This document shows positions 1 through 7,855 of a stretch of 64,000 nt of DNA, piece after piece. This stretch comes from Microbacterium sp. MPKO10 (lineage in GTDB: Bacteria > Actinomycetota > Actinomycetes > Actinomycetales > Microbacteriaceae), in contig NZ_JAPCHX010000004.1 in assembly GCF_026107415.2 (NCBI RefSeq), positions 372,001-436,000 on the forward strand. The letters are read 5' to 3'. The notes under the pieces were generated by a model, which saw only the letters and a program-made list of their open reading frames with translations, did no database searches and was not told the origin of the DNA. The translations under genes were made by a program, and so were the position numbers. Positions within the stretch are counted from its first letter, which is position 1; each line of letters opens with the position of its first letter.

Positions 1-2490
1 GCTCTCGGGGTCCGCGTCGAATTCCTTCAGCGCGTTTGACGCCCGCCGCCCGGCATACTTCGGCTGGGCAAAGATTTCAAGCGCCCCGGCAAGGTCGATG
101 TCGAAGATCTGCTCTTCGCTCTGCAGCGACCGCGAGTCTGTGCCCTTCTTCAGATACGGGCCGAATCGACCGTTCTGCGCCGTGATCGGGTCGCCGGACT
201 CCGGGTCCTCGCCCACAACGCGCGGCAGGCTCAGCAGCTGCAGCGCCTGGTCGAGGTCGACGGTCTCGGGCGACATCGACTTGAACAGCGACGCCGTGCG
301 CGGCTTGGGGCCCTTCTTCGCCGACTTCTTCTTCGGGGCGTCCGTGGCCGGAGCCGCGGGTTCCGGCTCGAGCTCGGTCACGTAGGGGCCGAACCGGCCG
401 TCCTTCACCACGATCGTCTTGCCGGTCTCGGGGTTTTGGCCGAGCTCGCGGTCGTGCACAACGGGTGCGTCCTTCAGCTCGTGCGCCTTGGCGAGCGTCA
501 GTTCGTCCGGGGCAAGCTCCTGCGGGATGTTCACGCGGCGCACGGGAATCTCTCCCGTGGCAGCATCCGGTGTGGCATCGTCGTCGATCACTTCGAGGTA
601 CGGACCGTACTTTCCGATGCGCAACGTGATCTGGTCATCGATGCGCACCGAGTTGATCTCGCGCGCATCGATCTCACCGAGGTTGTCGACGACGTGCCGC
701 AGGCCCGCATGCTGGTCATTGCCGAAGTAGAAGTCGCCCAGCCAATCAGCTCGCTTGGCGTCTCCTGCCGCGATGCGGTCGAGGTCCTCTTCCATGCCCG
801 CCGTGAAGTCGTACTCGACGAGGTCGCCGAAGTGCTCTTCCAGCAGGCGCACGACGCTGAACGCCACCCAGTTCGGCACCAGTGCTGTGCCGCGCTGCGT
901 CACATAACCGCGGTCGACGATCGTCGACAGGATCTGCGCGTAGGTCGACGGCCGGCCGATGCCGAGCTCTTCGAGGCGCTTCGTGAGGCTGGCTTCCGTG
1001 TAACGCGGCGGCGGGCTCGTCTCGTGCCCCTTGGCTGCGACGTCGGCGAGCCCGGCGGCCTGCCCCTCCGTCATGGCGGGAAGCTTGGCGTTTTTGTCGC
1101 GGTCTCCGCGCACCTCGTCCTGACCCTCTTCATAGGCGGCGAGGAATCCACGGAAGGTGATGACGGTACCGGATGCTGTCAGCTCAGCCGTCTTCGCGAC
1201 GTCGCTGCTCTGCAGCTCTGCCTCGACAGTGACCGTGGCCGTCTGCCCCTTGGCGTCGGCCATCTGGCTGGCGACCGTGCGCTTCCAGATCAGCTCGTAC
1301 AGCTTGAAGTCGTTGCCGTGCAGCGAGCTGGACAGCGACGCTGGAGTGCGGAACGTGTCGCCCGAAGGACGGATCGCTTCGTGCGCCTCCTGCGCGTTCT
1401 TCGACTTGCCCGAGTAGTAGCGGGGCTTCTCGGGAACCGCGTCGTCGCCGTACAGCGAGCGGGCCTGCGCGCGAGCAGCATCCGTCGCCTGCTTCGACAG
1501 CGACACCGAGTCGGTACGCATATAGGTGATGTACCCGTTCTCGTACAGAGACTGGGCGACGCTCATCGTCTGCCGGGCCGAGAAGCGCAGTTTGCGCGCG
1601 GCTTCCTGCTGCAGCGTCGATGTGATGAACGGGGCCGCGGGGCGGCGTGAATATGGCTTGGTCTCGAGGTTCGAGATGCGGGCGGAGGTTCCGGCCTCTT
1701 CCAGCGCGGAAGCGAGGGACGTGGCGGCAGCCTCGTCGAGCTGACGCACCTTCGCCGTGAGTGTGCCCGAATCGTCGAAGTCGCGGCCCGTCGCCACGCG
1801 AGTGCCGTCGAGGCGCACAAGCTTCGCTTCGAAGCTCGACTCGGCGTCAGCAGGGGTCACCTCGGCGGTGAGGTCCCAATAGGATGCTGCGACAAACGCG
1901 AGGCGTTCCCGTTCACGATCCACCACGAGACGTGTCGCTGCCGACTGCACGCGGCCCGCAGAGAGTCCAGGGCCGACCTTGCGCCAGAGCACGGGCGAGA
2001 TCTCGTAGCCGTACACGCGGTCGAGGATGCGCCGGGTCTCCTGCGCGTCGACGAGTGAGTTGTTGAGCTCGCGGGTGTTGTCCTTCGCCGCCAGGATCGC
2101 GTCTTTTGTGATCTCGTGGAACACCATGCGCTTGACCGGAACTGTGGGCTTCAGCACCTGCAACAGGTGCCACGCGATGGCCTCGCCCTCGCGGTCTTCA
2201 TCAGTGGCGAGCAAGAGTTCGTCGGCGTTCTTCAGCGCGCGCTTGAGCTCGGCGACAGTCTTCTTCTTGGTGTCAGAGACGACGTAATACGGCTCGAAGT
2301 TGTTCTCGATGTCAACGGCGAACTTGCCGAGGGAGCCCTTCTTCACTTCAGCGGGCAGTTTCTTAGGCTCCGCGAGATCCCGAATGTGCCCGACGGACGA
2401 CAGCACTTCATAGCCCTCGCCCAGGTACCCGGCAATGGACTTCATCTTGGTCGGCGACTCAACGATGACCAACTTCTTCGTGCTTGACAC
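1..2490 (-). CDS. topA: DNA topoisomerase I (5' part, runs off the window)
   Basis: Type IA topoisomerase that relaxes negative supercoils through a tyrosine-DNA intermediate. The GTG start at 2490 is preceded by AAAGGAG and begins KKLVIVESPTK, the usual N-terminus. The TOPRIM acidic motif ATDEDREGEAI lies near residue 95. The catalytic tyrosine is Tyr323 in YMRTDS (codon 1524-1522), close to E. coli Tyr319. About 830 residues are visible; the part nearest position 1 has a lysine-rich linker (APKKKSAKKG) typical of the repeated C-terminal Toprim_C region of actinobacterial enzymes, and the stop lies outside. The gene is next to the Tad cluster, an arrangement known from mycobacteria. Identification is secure; only the C-terminus is unseen. 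Confidence 0.97.
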   Translation of the reverse strand, partial: MSSTKKLVIVESPTKMKSIAGYLGEGYEVLSSVGHIRDLAEPKKLPAEVKKGSLGKFAVDIENNFEPYYVVSDTKKKTVAELKRALKNADELLLATDEDREGEAIAWHLLQVLKPTVPVKRMVFHEITKDAILAAKDNTRELNNSLVDAQETRRILDRVYGYEISPVLWRKVGPGLSAGRVQSAATRLVVDRERERLAFVAASYWDLTAEVTPADAESSFEAKLVRLDGTRVATGRDFDDSGTLTAKVRQLDEAAATSLASALEEAGTSARISNLETKPYSRRPAAPFITSTLQQEAARKLRFSARQTMSVAQSLYENGYITYMRTDSVSLSKQATDAARAQARSLYGDDAVPEKPRYYSGKSKNAQEAHEAIRPSGDTFRTPASLSSSLHGNDFKLYELIWKRTVASQMADAKGQTATVTVEAELQSSDVAKTAELTASGTVITFRGFLAAYEEGQDEVRGDRDKNAKLPAMTEGQAAGLADVAAKGHETSPPPRYTEASLTKRLEELGIGRPSTYAQILSTIVDRGYVTQRGTALVPNWVAFSVVRLLEEHFGDLVEYDFTAGMEEDLDRIAAGDAKRADWLGDFYFGNDQHAGLRHVVDNLGEIDAREINSVRIDDQITLRIGKYGPYLEVIDDDATPDAATGEIPVRRVNIPQELAPDELTLAKAHELKDAPVVHDRELGQNPETGKTIVVKDGRFGPYVTELEPEPAAPATDAPKKKSAKKGPKPRTASLFKSMSPETVDLDQALQLLSLPRVVGEDPESGDPITAQNGRFGPYLKKGTDSRSLQSEEQIFDIDLAGALEIFAQPKYAGRRASNALKEFDADPES

Positions 2491-2664
2491 CCGACTCCTT
2501 TCGTCGTGCACACCATACACACCCCGCCTGCGACGGAACCTCGACGAAGGCTGTGTGGCTACTGTACGCCGGCGCGACGTCTGCCCTGGATCAGCCGACT
2601 CTCGCACCGAGAACAGAGTTTCGCACATCTGACGAGAAGTTCGGGCATTTGCCCCGTCGAGGGC

Positions 2665-2698
2665 TTGCACATTCCGCGCAGTGCCTCACAATAAAGAT
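2665..2698 (+). promoter_or_regulatory. Candidate promoter, possibly giving a leaderless transcript
   Basis: TTGCAC at 2665-2670 is followed after 17-18 bases by ACAATA/CAATAA and then TAAAGAT directly against the ATG at 2699. No ribosome binding site is visible, so the downstream small gene may be read from a leaderless mRNA. This is inferred from spacing alone. The rest of 2491-2698 holds nothing recognisable apart from the topA leader on the other strand. Confidence 0.35.
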
Positions 2699-2935
2699 AT
2701 GAACAACACCTCAGGCAGCAGCTACACCGCCAAGCTCACGGACGGCCCGCTTGAGGGGAAGACGATCTCGATCGAGTTCTTGCCCTCAGGTGAGGCGAAG
2801 CCGTCGATCGAGGTTCCCGTCGACGAGGGCAAGTCCTACCTCTATGTACGTGCAGGCATGGAGGAGTTCGACGCGGAAGACTCCGACCGGCCCACCGCAG
2901 TCGGCTATCGCTATCGCACCACGACCTACAGCTGA
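2699..2935 (+). CDS. Hypothetical protein, 78 aa
   Basis: Small acidic soluble protein starting MNNTSGSSYTAKLTDGPLEG. It has no signal peptide or membrane segment; the composition (alternating short beta-like stretches, KTISIEFL, SYLYVRAGM, AVGYRYRTTTY) suggests a small all-beta fold. Codon use is like the surrounding genes, which supports a real gene. The ATG at 2699 was chosen over an upstream in-frame codon at 2681 because the conserved-looking sequence begins there and a promoter-like element abuts it. It is divergent from topA. Function unknown. Confidence 0.65.
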   Translation: MNNTSGSSYTAKLTDGPLEGKTISIEFLPSGEAKPSIEVPVDEGKSYLYVRAGMEEFDAEDSDRPTAVGYRYRTTTYS

Positions 2936-3111
2936 CCCGATCACGCGGGGAGTCTGTTTCGGCTCGGTCGGACGACCTCGGCTAGATCGGCCGTCCGCTG
3001 AACCGCTGAGGCATTGAAGAGCCCACCAGTCGACAGCGTGCGCGCCCAACGGGCAGGGTTGGCTCATTCGTGGCAGAGGGAATAGCCGTTACTGGCCGCA
3101 GAACACGCAGT

Positions 3112-3137
3112 CGCTGCCTCGAGTGGTCGAGGCAGCG
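3112..3137 (-). terminator. Hairpin downstream of the Tad operon
   Basis: An 11-bp perfect inverted repeat (CGCTGCCTCGA / TCGAGGCAGCG) with a 4-base loop sits about 10 bp after the stop of the last pilus gene. There is no T-tract, so it may be a weak terminator or an mRNA 3' stabiliser. Confidence 0.45.
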
Positions 3138-3147
3138 AGCGCCACGA

Positions 3148-3645
3148 TCACGTCGAGTCGTCGACGGATTCTGGCGGCGGACCGGCACGCGCCGATGCCG
3201 TGATCGGAAGACTCAGCACACTCGACGACACCGTCACACGAGCGATCAATCCCTCCACAACGCATTCTTCGAGACGCGCGCCGTTGAGTTCGGCAGCCCG
3301 GTTCGCTGTCTCGCACGGGACGCCGGGAACCAGCCCGGACGCGGTATCCGCGGCGGCCAACGCTGCGGCGTCCGCCGCACCGGCCGCGGCCTGACGCGCT
3401 GCAAACGCTGCGCACAGCGGTGCGAGAAGACCGGCGGCGATGAGCGTCGCCGCGACAAGACCGACAGCAAGAACGGATGCTGCGCCGCCCTCGTCGCGCA
3501 GTCGGCGACGCGCCCGCACGCCGCGGGTACGAGAGCCGTTTCTCGGAGCACTGCGCCGAGGCGCGCCGCTTGTCATGGCGCTGCCTGCAGGAACGTCGCC
3601 TGTCAGTACGCTGCTCCTCGCAGCCCCGCGCAGCTCGCCGCTCAT
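3148..3645 (-). CDS. TadG/TadE-like pilus assembly protein (helicase/secretion-neighbourhood type)
   Basis: About 165 aa. An Arg-rich N-terminus precedes EGGAASVLAVGLVAATLIAAG, a single hydrophobic segment of the prepilin/TadE kind (residues about 50-75), and then a small exported domain rich in Ala with AAAGAADAAALAAADTA, the hallmark of the Rv3654c-like family. The ATG at 3645 overlaps the stop of the upstream tadE by one base (TGATG), so translation is probably coupled. It is the last gene of the Flp/Tad operon. Role in the family: minor pilin or pseudopilin anchored in the membrane; the exact function is not established. Confidence 0.8.
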   Translation of the reverse strand: MSGELRGAARSSVLTGDVPAGSAMTSGAPRRSAPRNGSRTRGVRARRRLRDEGGAASVLAVGLVAATLIAAGLLAPLCAAFAARQAAAGAADAAALAAADTASGLVPGVPCETANRAAELNGARLEECVVEGLIARVTVSSSVLSLPITASARAGPPPESVDDST

Positions 3646-3983
3646 CAGAGGCCTCCGGCGAGCGCACACCCGCGGGCCGTGATGTCGAGCGGCAGCACGG
3701 CGGCACGTGCCGAGACCGTGGCGCAGACGAAGTCCCCGGACGGCGACGACGACACGTGCGCGCCGGGAACGAGCGCCGAGACCCGTGACCGCGCAACAGA
3801 CATGCTGTCGCCCCGCGCCAAGGTGCGCGCGGCGTCGGCTGCAGCATCCGTCACCCGCACCTGCAGAGACGTGGCCTGCAGACCCCACATGCACAGAGCG
3901 AGCACGAGCATCACGGCGGGGATCACCACGGCGAGCTCCGCCGTGACGCTGCCGTGCTCGGTGTCAGTCAACCGTGAGCGCAC
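3645..3983 (-). CDS. TadE-family minor pilin
   Basis: About 112 aa. HGSVTAELAVVIPAVMLVLA is the TadE N-terminal motif: a Glu at position 5 of the mature-like hydrophobic stretch followed by one membrane helix, then an exported Ala/Ser-rich domain. The start is uncertain. GTG at 3983 overlaps DUF4244 by 20 bases; an alternative TTG at 3971 overlaps the DUF4244 stop more closely. The overlap on both sides shows a tight operon. The protein probably joins or primes the Flp pilus at the cytoplasmic membrane. Confidence 0.85.
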   Translation of the reverse strand: MRSRLTDTEHGSVTAELAVVIPAVMLVLALCMWGLQATSLQVRVTDAAADAARTLARGDSMSVARSRVSALVPGAHVSSSPSGDFVCATVSARAAVLPLDITARGCALAGGL

Positions 3984-4155
3984 GTCGCACCAGATCGGTG
4001 AGAATGCCCTTCACCTCGTCGCTCTTCATAATCACGACGAGCAAGCCCGCGAAACCGACAGCAGCCATCGTGGCGATGGCGTATTCGGCGGTCGCGGCTC
4101 CTTCGTCATCGCGCAGGCGATCGACGACGGTCTGGGCGGTGGGCAGATGTGGCAT
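3964..4155 (-). CDS. DUF4244 protein, Flp-pilin-like
   Basis: 63 aa. The ATG at 4155 was chosen because GAAAGG lies 6 bases upstream; the ATG at 4161 is too close to that site. The sequence DDEGAATAEYAIATMAAVGF is the DUF4244 signature and resembles the Flp pilin processing region (Glu at +5, a single hydrophobic helix). DUF4244 proteins occupy the pilin position in actinobacterial Tad clusters (Rv3656c type). It lies between the TadB-TadC fusion and tadE. Confidence 0.85.
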   Translation of the reverse strand: MPHLPTAQTVVDRLRDDEGAATAEYAIATMAAVGFAGLLVVIMKSDEVKGILTDLVRRALTVD

Positions 4156-4533
4156 GTGCATCCTTTCGTCTCCCCGTACGGGGGCGGATGGCACGAGTAC
4201 TCCCAGTGTGCGCGCATTCGCGTCGGCGTGAGCGCTCGACACCGGATGCTGTGGAGATGTCGCCCTTCGGCTCGGCTGTGGACGGAGTTTCCCGGTGACT
4301 GCTCGACTGCCTGACGAACGACGCCGACAGCCACGTGCTCGGTAACGTCTGCCGACGTAGCAATAGGCGGCGCGTGCGATCGCTCTGCTGGCGGATCACT
4401 ACGCCCTTCGCGGCGATGGCGGGGCGAAACATAGCCATGAACGATGAGCACAAAAGAGAGCACACCTCGCGTCACGCCGCACGGCCGGGCTTACGCAATC
4501 GAGAGACCACGAAGCGCATGGCCGCAATGCGCG
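4156..4533. other. 378-bp gap inside the Tad operon, no gene seen
   Basis: Open frames here are short and have GC-skew composition unlike proteins. The gap separates the tadBC fusion from the pilin-like gene. It may hold a promoter or processing region that lets pilin be made in excess, but no clear promoter or hairpin was found. Confidence 0.5.
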
Positions 4534-5463
4534 TCAAATGCCGAGGTTCGTCGAGGTGACGATGCCGATCATCATGGGCGCGACGCCCAGAAGCATGAAC
4601 GCCGGAAGCACGCAGACCCCGAGCGGGATCATGAGGTGGGTCGACAGCCGAGCCGCCGCGTCGGCAGCCTGCGATGCGGCATCGCGGCGAATTCGCGCCG
4701 CTTCACTGCGCAACAAGTCCGCCGCCGGAACACCCGCGCGCTGTGCCAGCGCCACCACGTCATCGACCGCACCATCGGCACCCGTGCCATCCGTCACGCC
4801 AAGTTCGGCCACAACCTCGTCGACGACGCTGCGTGCTCCCGTCACCGAAGCCCCACCCGAGAGCGCGATCGCCGTGAGGTCGACGATCAGCCCGGGTGCC
4901 GACACGCCGGGGTGTGCCCGCCTGGCGAGCATCGAGCTCCACCGCCAACCGCCGAGCATGAGCAGCCCACCGAGCACACCGCAGACGGCGCCGGGCACCG
5001 TTCCCAGAGCCGCCCATGTGTCGAAGCCCAGCAGCATCCCGAACCCGATCCCGACGAGGGGCAGCAGCATCACGAGGCGCGATGTCGAGCGCGGTCCGGC
5101 CAGGGATGCCGCGATGTCGCGCTGCGTCTGGCCGATCGCCCGCAGGGTGGACGCGAGGGTGTGAAGTGCCGTCGCCGCCGGGGCACCGCACCGCGCGGAC
5201 ACCGCGAGTGTGGCGGCGAGAACACGCCACTCCCGGCCCGCTTCCGCGAGGGCTGCGGGAACGTCGTCGGCTGTCGCCACGGCGTGCACCGCGCGCGAGG
5301 CCGGGTGCCGCCTGCCGAGTGACTCGTCCAGATACTGCCACGCGAGCATCGGCGCCACACCGCCGGTCATGAGCACGGCGATCCGTTCGGCGATGGCGGC
5401 GACGGTTTCGACGGTCGAGGCCGGCACCCGGGTTCGTCGATGAAATCGGGATGCTGCGCGCAT
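4534..5463 (-). CDS. TadB-TadC fusion, type II secretion F-type membrane platform
   Basis: 309 aa. The N-terminal half (about 1-165) carries one T2SSF-type domain and the hydrophobic pair LVMLLPLVGIGFGML and AVCGVLGGLLMLGG; the C-terminal half (about 175-309) has a second T2SSF-like helical block and ends with LMIPLGVCVLPAFMLLG. In mycobacteria these halves are two genes (Rv3658c and Rv3657c); here they form one reading frame. The ATG overlaps the tadA stop (TAATG). The protein forms the inner-membrane platform that is driven by the TadA ATPase. Confidence 0.85.
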   Translation of the reverse strand: MRAASRFHRRTRVPASTVETVAAIAERIAVLMTGGVAPMLAWQYLDESLGRRHPASRAVHAVATADDVPAALAEAGREWRVLAATLAVSARCGAPAATALHTLASTLRAIGQTQRDIAASLAGPRSTSRLVMLLPLVGIGFGMLLGFDTWAALGTVPGAVCGVLGGLLMLGGWRWSSMLARRAHPGVSAPGLIVDLTAIALSGGASVTGARSVVDEVVAELGVTDGTGADGAVDDVVALAQRAGVPAADLLRSEAARIRRDAASQAADAAARLSTHLMIPLGVCVLPAFMLLGVAPMMIGIVTSTNLGI

Positions 5464-6449
5464 TATGTGCCCTCCGCGACCACGGTGAGTCGGTCATCGG
5501 CGAGCGCGAGGCGACCAACCTGCGCCAGACGGCGCGTTCCACCCACTCGCTCAAGATGCAGCACCAGTCCGATCGCGCTCACGGCTTGGCGCCCAATTGC
5601 CTCAGCCGTCATTCCCGCGAGAGCGCCCAATGCCTCGAGACGGGCCGGAACATCGGCGAGCGAATTGGCGTGCAGTGTGCCGGCCCCGCCGTCGTGCCCG
5701 GTGTTGAGCGCCGCGAGCAGTTCGCGAATCTCCGCTCCGCGGCACTCCCCCAGCACCAGTCGATCGGGCCGCATCCGCAGCGCCTCTCGCAACAGCTGTT
5801 CGAGTCCGATCCGCCCGGCACCCTCGAGGTTGGCCTGGCGAGATTCCAGCGACACCACATGCGGATGATCAATGCGTAATTCAGCGACGTCCTCGATCGC
5901 GACGATCCGGTCAGCGGGGTCGGCCTCGCCCAGCAGCGCGGCGAGCAACGTGGTCTTCCCGCTGCCCGCGGCGCCGGTGATCAGCATGTTCGTGCGTCGC
6001 GCGACGGCGCGATGCAGCATCCGGATTCCCTCGTCACCGCCGAGCATGCCCGCGGTGTGGAGCGCTCCGAGGTCGAGAAGCCCGGCCCGTGGCACGCGAA
6101 TCGACAGGAGCGTTCCGGTCGTCGAGACCGGTGGCAGAACAGCATGAACCCGGATGCCGCCGGGCAGACGCACATCAACACACGGTGTCGCCTCGTCGAC
6201 GTGCCGGCCGCCGAGGGCGATGAGGCGTGTGGCCAGGAGGCGCAGCTCGGGTTCGGGAACCTCCCAGAGCGGATCACGGACGAGCCCGCGGCCGCGGTCG
6301 AACCAGAGACCTGCACTTCCGTTCACCACGATGTCGGTGACGTCAGCTGCCGCGAGGTAGGCGGCGAGGGGTCCGCAGCGGCTCGCAAGCTCCAGTCGCG
6401 CGGCATCGCCGACGGGGGCGAACGACGGCTCGGCGACGAAGGAGTCCAT
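5463..6449 (-). CDS. tadA: TadA-family secretion ATPase
   Basis: 328 aa from the ATG at 6449 (MDSFVAEPSF). Walker A is GAAGSGKTT at residues 159-167, the Walker B region is RPDRLVLGECRG, and a His box (THANS-like, GTLHANSLADV) follows, all typical of the VirB11/TadA secretion ATPases that power Flp pilus assembly. It is first in the pilus operon. The usual upstream CpaE/Ssd-like gene is missing: the sequence immediately upstream of the start codon is instead duplicated around a higBA module, and the start codon itself is the edge of the repeat. No strong ribosome binding site is visible before this ATG, so a few codons of uncertainty remain. Confidence 0.93.
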   Translation of the reverse strand: MDSFVAEPSFAPVGDAARLELASRCGPLAAYLAAADVTDIVVNGSAGLWFDRGRGLVRDPLWEVPEPELRLLATRLIALGGRHVDEATPCVDVRLPGGIRVHAVLPPVSTTGTLLSIRVPRAGLLDLGALHTAGMLGGDEGIRMLHRAVARRTNMLITGAAGSGKTTLLAALLGEADPADRIVAIEDVAELRIDHPHVVSLESRQANLEGAGRIGLEQLLREALRMRPDRLVLGECRGAEIRELLAALNTGHDGGAGTLHANSLADVPARLEALGALAGMTAEAIGRQAVSAIGLVLHLERVGGTRRLAQVGRLALADDRLTVVAEGT

Positions 6450-6539
6450 GCGAGGGAGCTTACGAAGGGCTGCCGTCGGCAGCATCCGGAATCTGCGCCG
6501 CTGTGGATAACACCCCGGCCGCCGGATGCTGTGGGCGAA
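6447..6539. repeat. Direct repeat, left copy (tadA start codon and leader)
   Basis: 93 bp identical to 7357-7449 except one base (T at 6526, C at 7436). It contains the tadA ATG (6449-6447) and its upstream sequence, including CTGTGGATAACACC and one copy of the CGGATGCTG octamer. Together with the right copy it brackets higBA exactly; the higA stop lies 5 bp from its inner edge. Confidence 0.95.
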
Positions 6540-6543
6540 AGGT

Positions 6544-6855
6544 TCAGCGCTCGGCAGGAACGAGCGCGAATCTCCGCCCGAGCGCGTTCGCCAGTCGCGT
6601 CAAGGTCGCCGCCGTCGGATTTCCAACTCCGCGTTCGATACGGCTGATCTCCGCCTGCTGGATGCCCGTGATTGCGGATAACGCCGGCTGAGTCAGCTCC
6701 CGGCTGCGCCGAGCTTCTGCCAGCGCGGCACCGAGAGCAGCCTGTTCGCCCATCTCTGCGGCGAACTCCGCAGCCGCTATCTCGTAGACACGTTGCGCTT
6801 CGTCAGACCACGCGGCCTTCGTGCGCGCAGCCAGATCGCTGAACTGCCGGGCCAT
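6544..6855 (-). CDS. higA: HigA-type antitoxin, XRE-family HTH
   Basis: 103 aa from the ATG at 6855, with a strong GGAGGTGG site upstream. The N-terminal half is helical (TKAAWSDEAQRVYEIAAAEF); the C-terminal half is an XRE helix-turn-helix (ELTQPALSAITGIQQAEISR followed by IERGVGNPTAATLTRLANAL). It lies directly downstream of a RelE/HigB-like toxin, the characteristic toxin-first order of higBA. It should bind and neutralise the toxin and repress the module. The low-GC spacer before it carries two dyads that could be its operator. Confidence 0.88.
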   Translation of the reverse strand: MARQFSDLAARTKAAWSDEAQRVYEIAAAEFAAEMGEQAALGAALAEARRSRELTQPALSAITGIQQAEISRIERGVGNPTAATLTRLANALGRRFALVPAER

Positions 6856-6878
6856 CGTGACCACCTCCGTCACTCTAT

Positions 6879-6915
6879 TATGTGCTTTACCACATACACG
6901 ATCAACTATATGATC
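6879..6915. promoter_or_regulatory. Dyads between higB and higA, likely antitoxin operator
   Basis: TATGTG-6-CACATA (6879-6896) and GATCA-6-TGATC (6900-6915) lie in an AT-rich spacer that contrasts with the GC-rich surroundings. They are just upstream of the higA start and overlap the higB stop. Inference: binding site for HigA and possibly an internal higA promoter. Confidence 0.5.
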
Positions 6916-7288
6916 ACGCGCGGCGCTGCCGCTTCCACCGCTCATGAAGGGCGCGTGCTCTCGCGATCTCGCGCTGCTGCCGCTTCGACGAGGGGTCACG
7001 CTTCTTGTCATATCCGTGGAAGAGAACAATGACTTTGCTGCCGTGAAAGGTGCAAAACACCCGGAGCAACACCGAGTGTTCTCGACTCGAATCGCGCATT
7101 CGATCGTCACCTGCGGCGGCAAGAATGCGGTGAAGAGGCTTTCCCCACTCCCCGGAACAGATGTCGATCCCGTGAACCTGGAGAACGTTCTCAACGGCCG
7201 CGAAGAGAACGGCTTGTTCATATTCAGGCAGTGTCCGCACGAAGCGCTCAAATCGATCGCCGTAATACTCGACCGACCACCGCGGCAT
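6914..7288 (-). CDS. higB: RelE/HigB-family toxin
   Basis: 124 aa. Sequence WSVEYYGDRFERFVRTLPEY and then LHRILAAAGDDRMRD, LLRVFCTFHGSKVIVLFHGYDKK is the phage-Gp49/HigB-RelE fold (beta strand with basic residues, R...L...F...VLLHGF-like strand, then a basic helix KRQQREIARARALHERW). Such toxins cleave mRNA, usually on ribosomes. The ATG at 7288 has AGGAG upstream and overlaps the stop of a 23-codon leader ORF (TGATG). Base composition is lower in GC than neighbours, suggesting transfer. Confidence 0.88.
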   Translation of the reverse strand: MPRWSVEYYGDRFERFVRTLPEYEQAVLFAAVENVLQVHGIDICSGEWGKPLHRILAAAGDDRMRDSSREHSVLLRVFCTFHGSKVIVLFHGYDKKRDPSSKRQQREIARARALHERWKRQRRA

Positions 7289-7359
7289 CAGTGAGGCTCC
7301 TGGGACGAGAGGGTACTCAGGTCAACTCGAGAGAACGATCGGCCTGCGAGTCGGTTCAT
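7288..7359 (-). CDS. 23-codon leader ORF coupled to higB
   Basis: It starts at the ATG inside the right direct repeat (the duplicate of the tadA start codon) and reads MNRLAGRSFSRVDLSTLSSQ followed by EPH, with its TGA overlapping the higB ATG by one base. Thus the copied tadA start region now feeds translation of higB. It is too short to judge by composition; the arrangement is the evidence. Confidence 0.45.
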   Translation of the reverse strand: MNRLAGRSFSRVDLSTLSSQEPH

Positions 7360-7449
7360 GCGAGGGAGCTTACGAAGGGCTGCCGTCGGCAGCATCCGGA
7401 ATCTGCGCCGCTGTGGATAACACCCCGGCCGCCGGACGCTGTGGGCGAA
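7357..7449. repeat. Direct repeat, right copy
   Basis: 93-bp copy of 6447-6539, offset 910 bp, one mismatch. It is upstream of the leader ORF and higB and could supply them with the same promoter that tadA has. Confidence 0.95.
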
Positions 7450-7855
7450 TGAACGGGGAACACTCACCGCCAGAGAAAGACTCTGGACCCGCAAAGGATG
7501 GGCAGGACGAGGATGACACGTCCAACCCCATACACACGTTCTGGCCTATAAGCCAAAAACACAGAGCACCTGTTAAAAGAGGACGGCACCCATCGGGGGG
7601 AATGGGTGCCGTCACTGCAACGTCTCGATTGGGGGGAATCTGTGCGTTGCACGCCAGAATTAAGTATTCGGCCTTTCACATAATACGCATTCACACGATG
7701 AGTGCAAGCAAATCGTCCACACTTTGGGGGACAGATTTTTCAGGCGGACGCGAGGAGGCCTCAGAATCCGCGAAAGCACACGGATTATCACGGTTCGATA
7801 CCAGCGAGTATTGTCGAGGGTGAACGCAGACCGCAAAGGAGCGAAGAGTCGAACA
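7450..7855 (+). promoter_or_regulatory. Long acs leader with hairpin and G-rich boxes
   Basis: About 400 bp without a credible gene. A perfect 12-bp inverted repeat (GACGGCACCCAT 7582-7593 / ATGGGTGCCGTC 7602-7613) is followed on the minus strand by CTCTTTT, so it could terminate leftward transcription. GGGGGGAAT occurs at 7595-7603 (in the loop) and 7631-7639, and TTTGGGGGACAG at about 7723. Inference: regulatory leader of acs; no known riboswitch recognised. Confidence 0.4.

Noticed and set aside
436-1650. Long plus-strand frame inside topA
   Set aside because: It runs antisense to a clear topA with all catalytic motifs; Arg/Val-rich composition is typical of a shadow frame.
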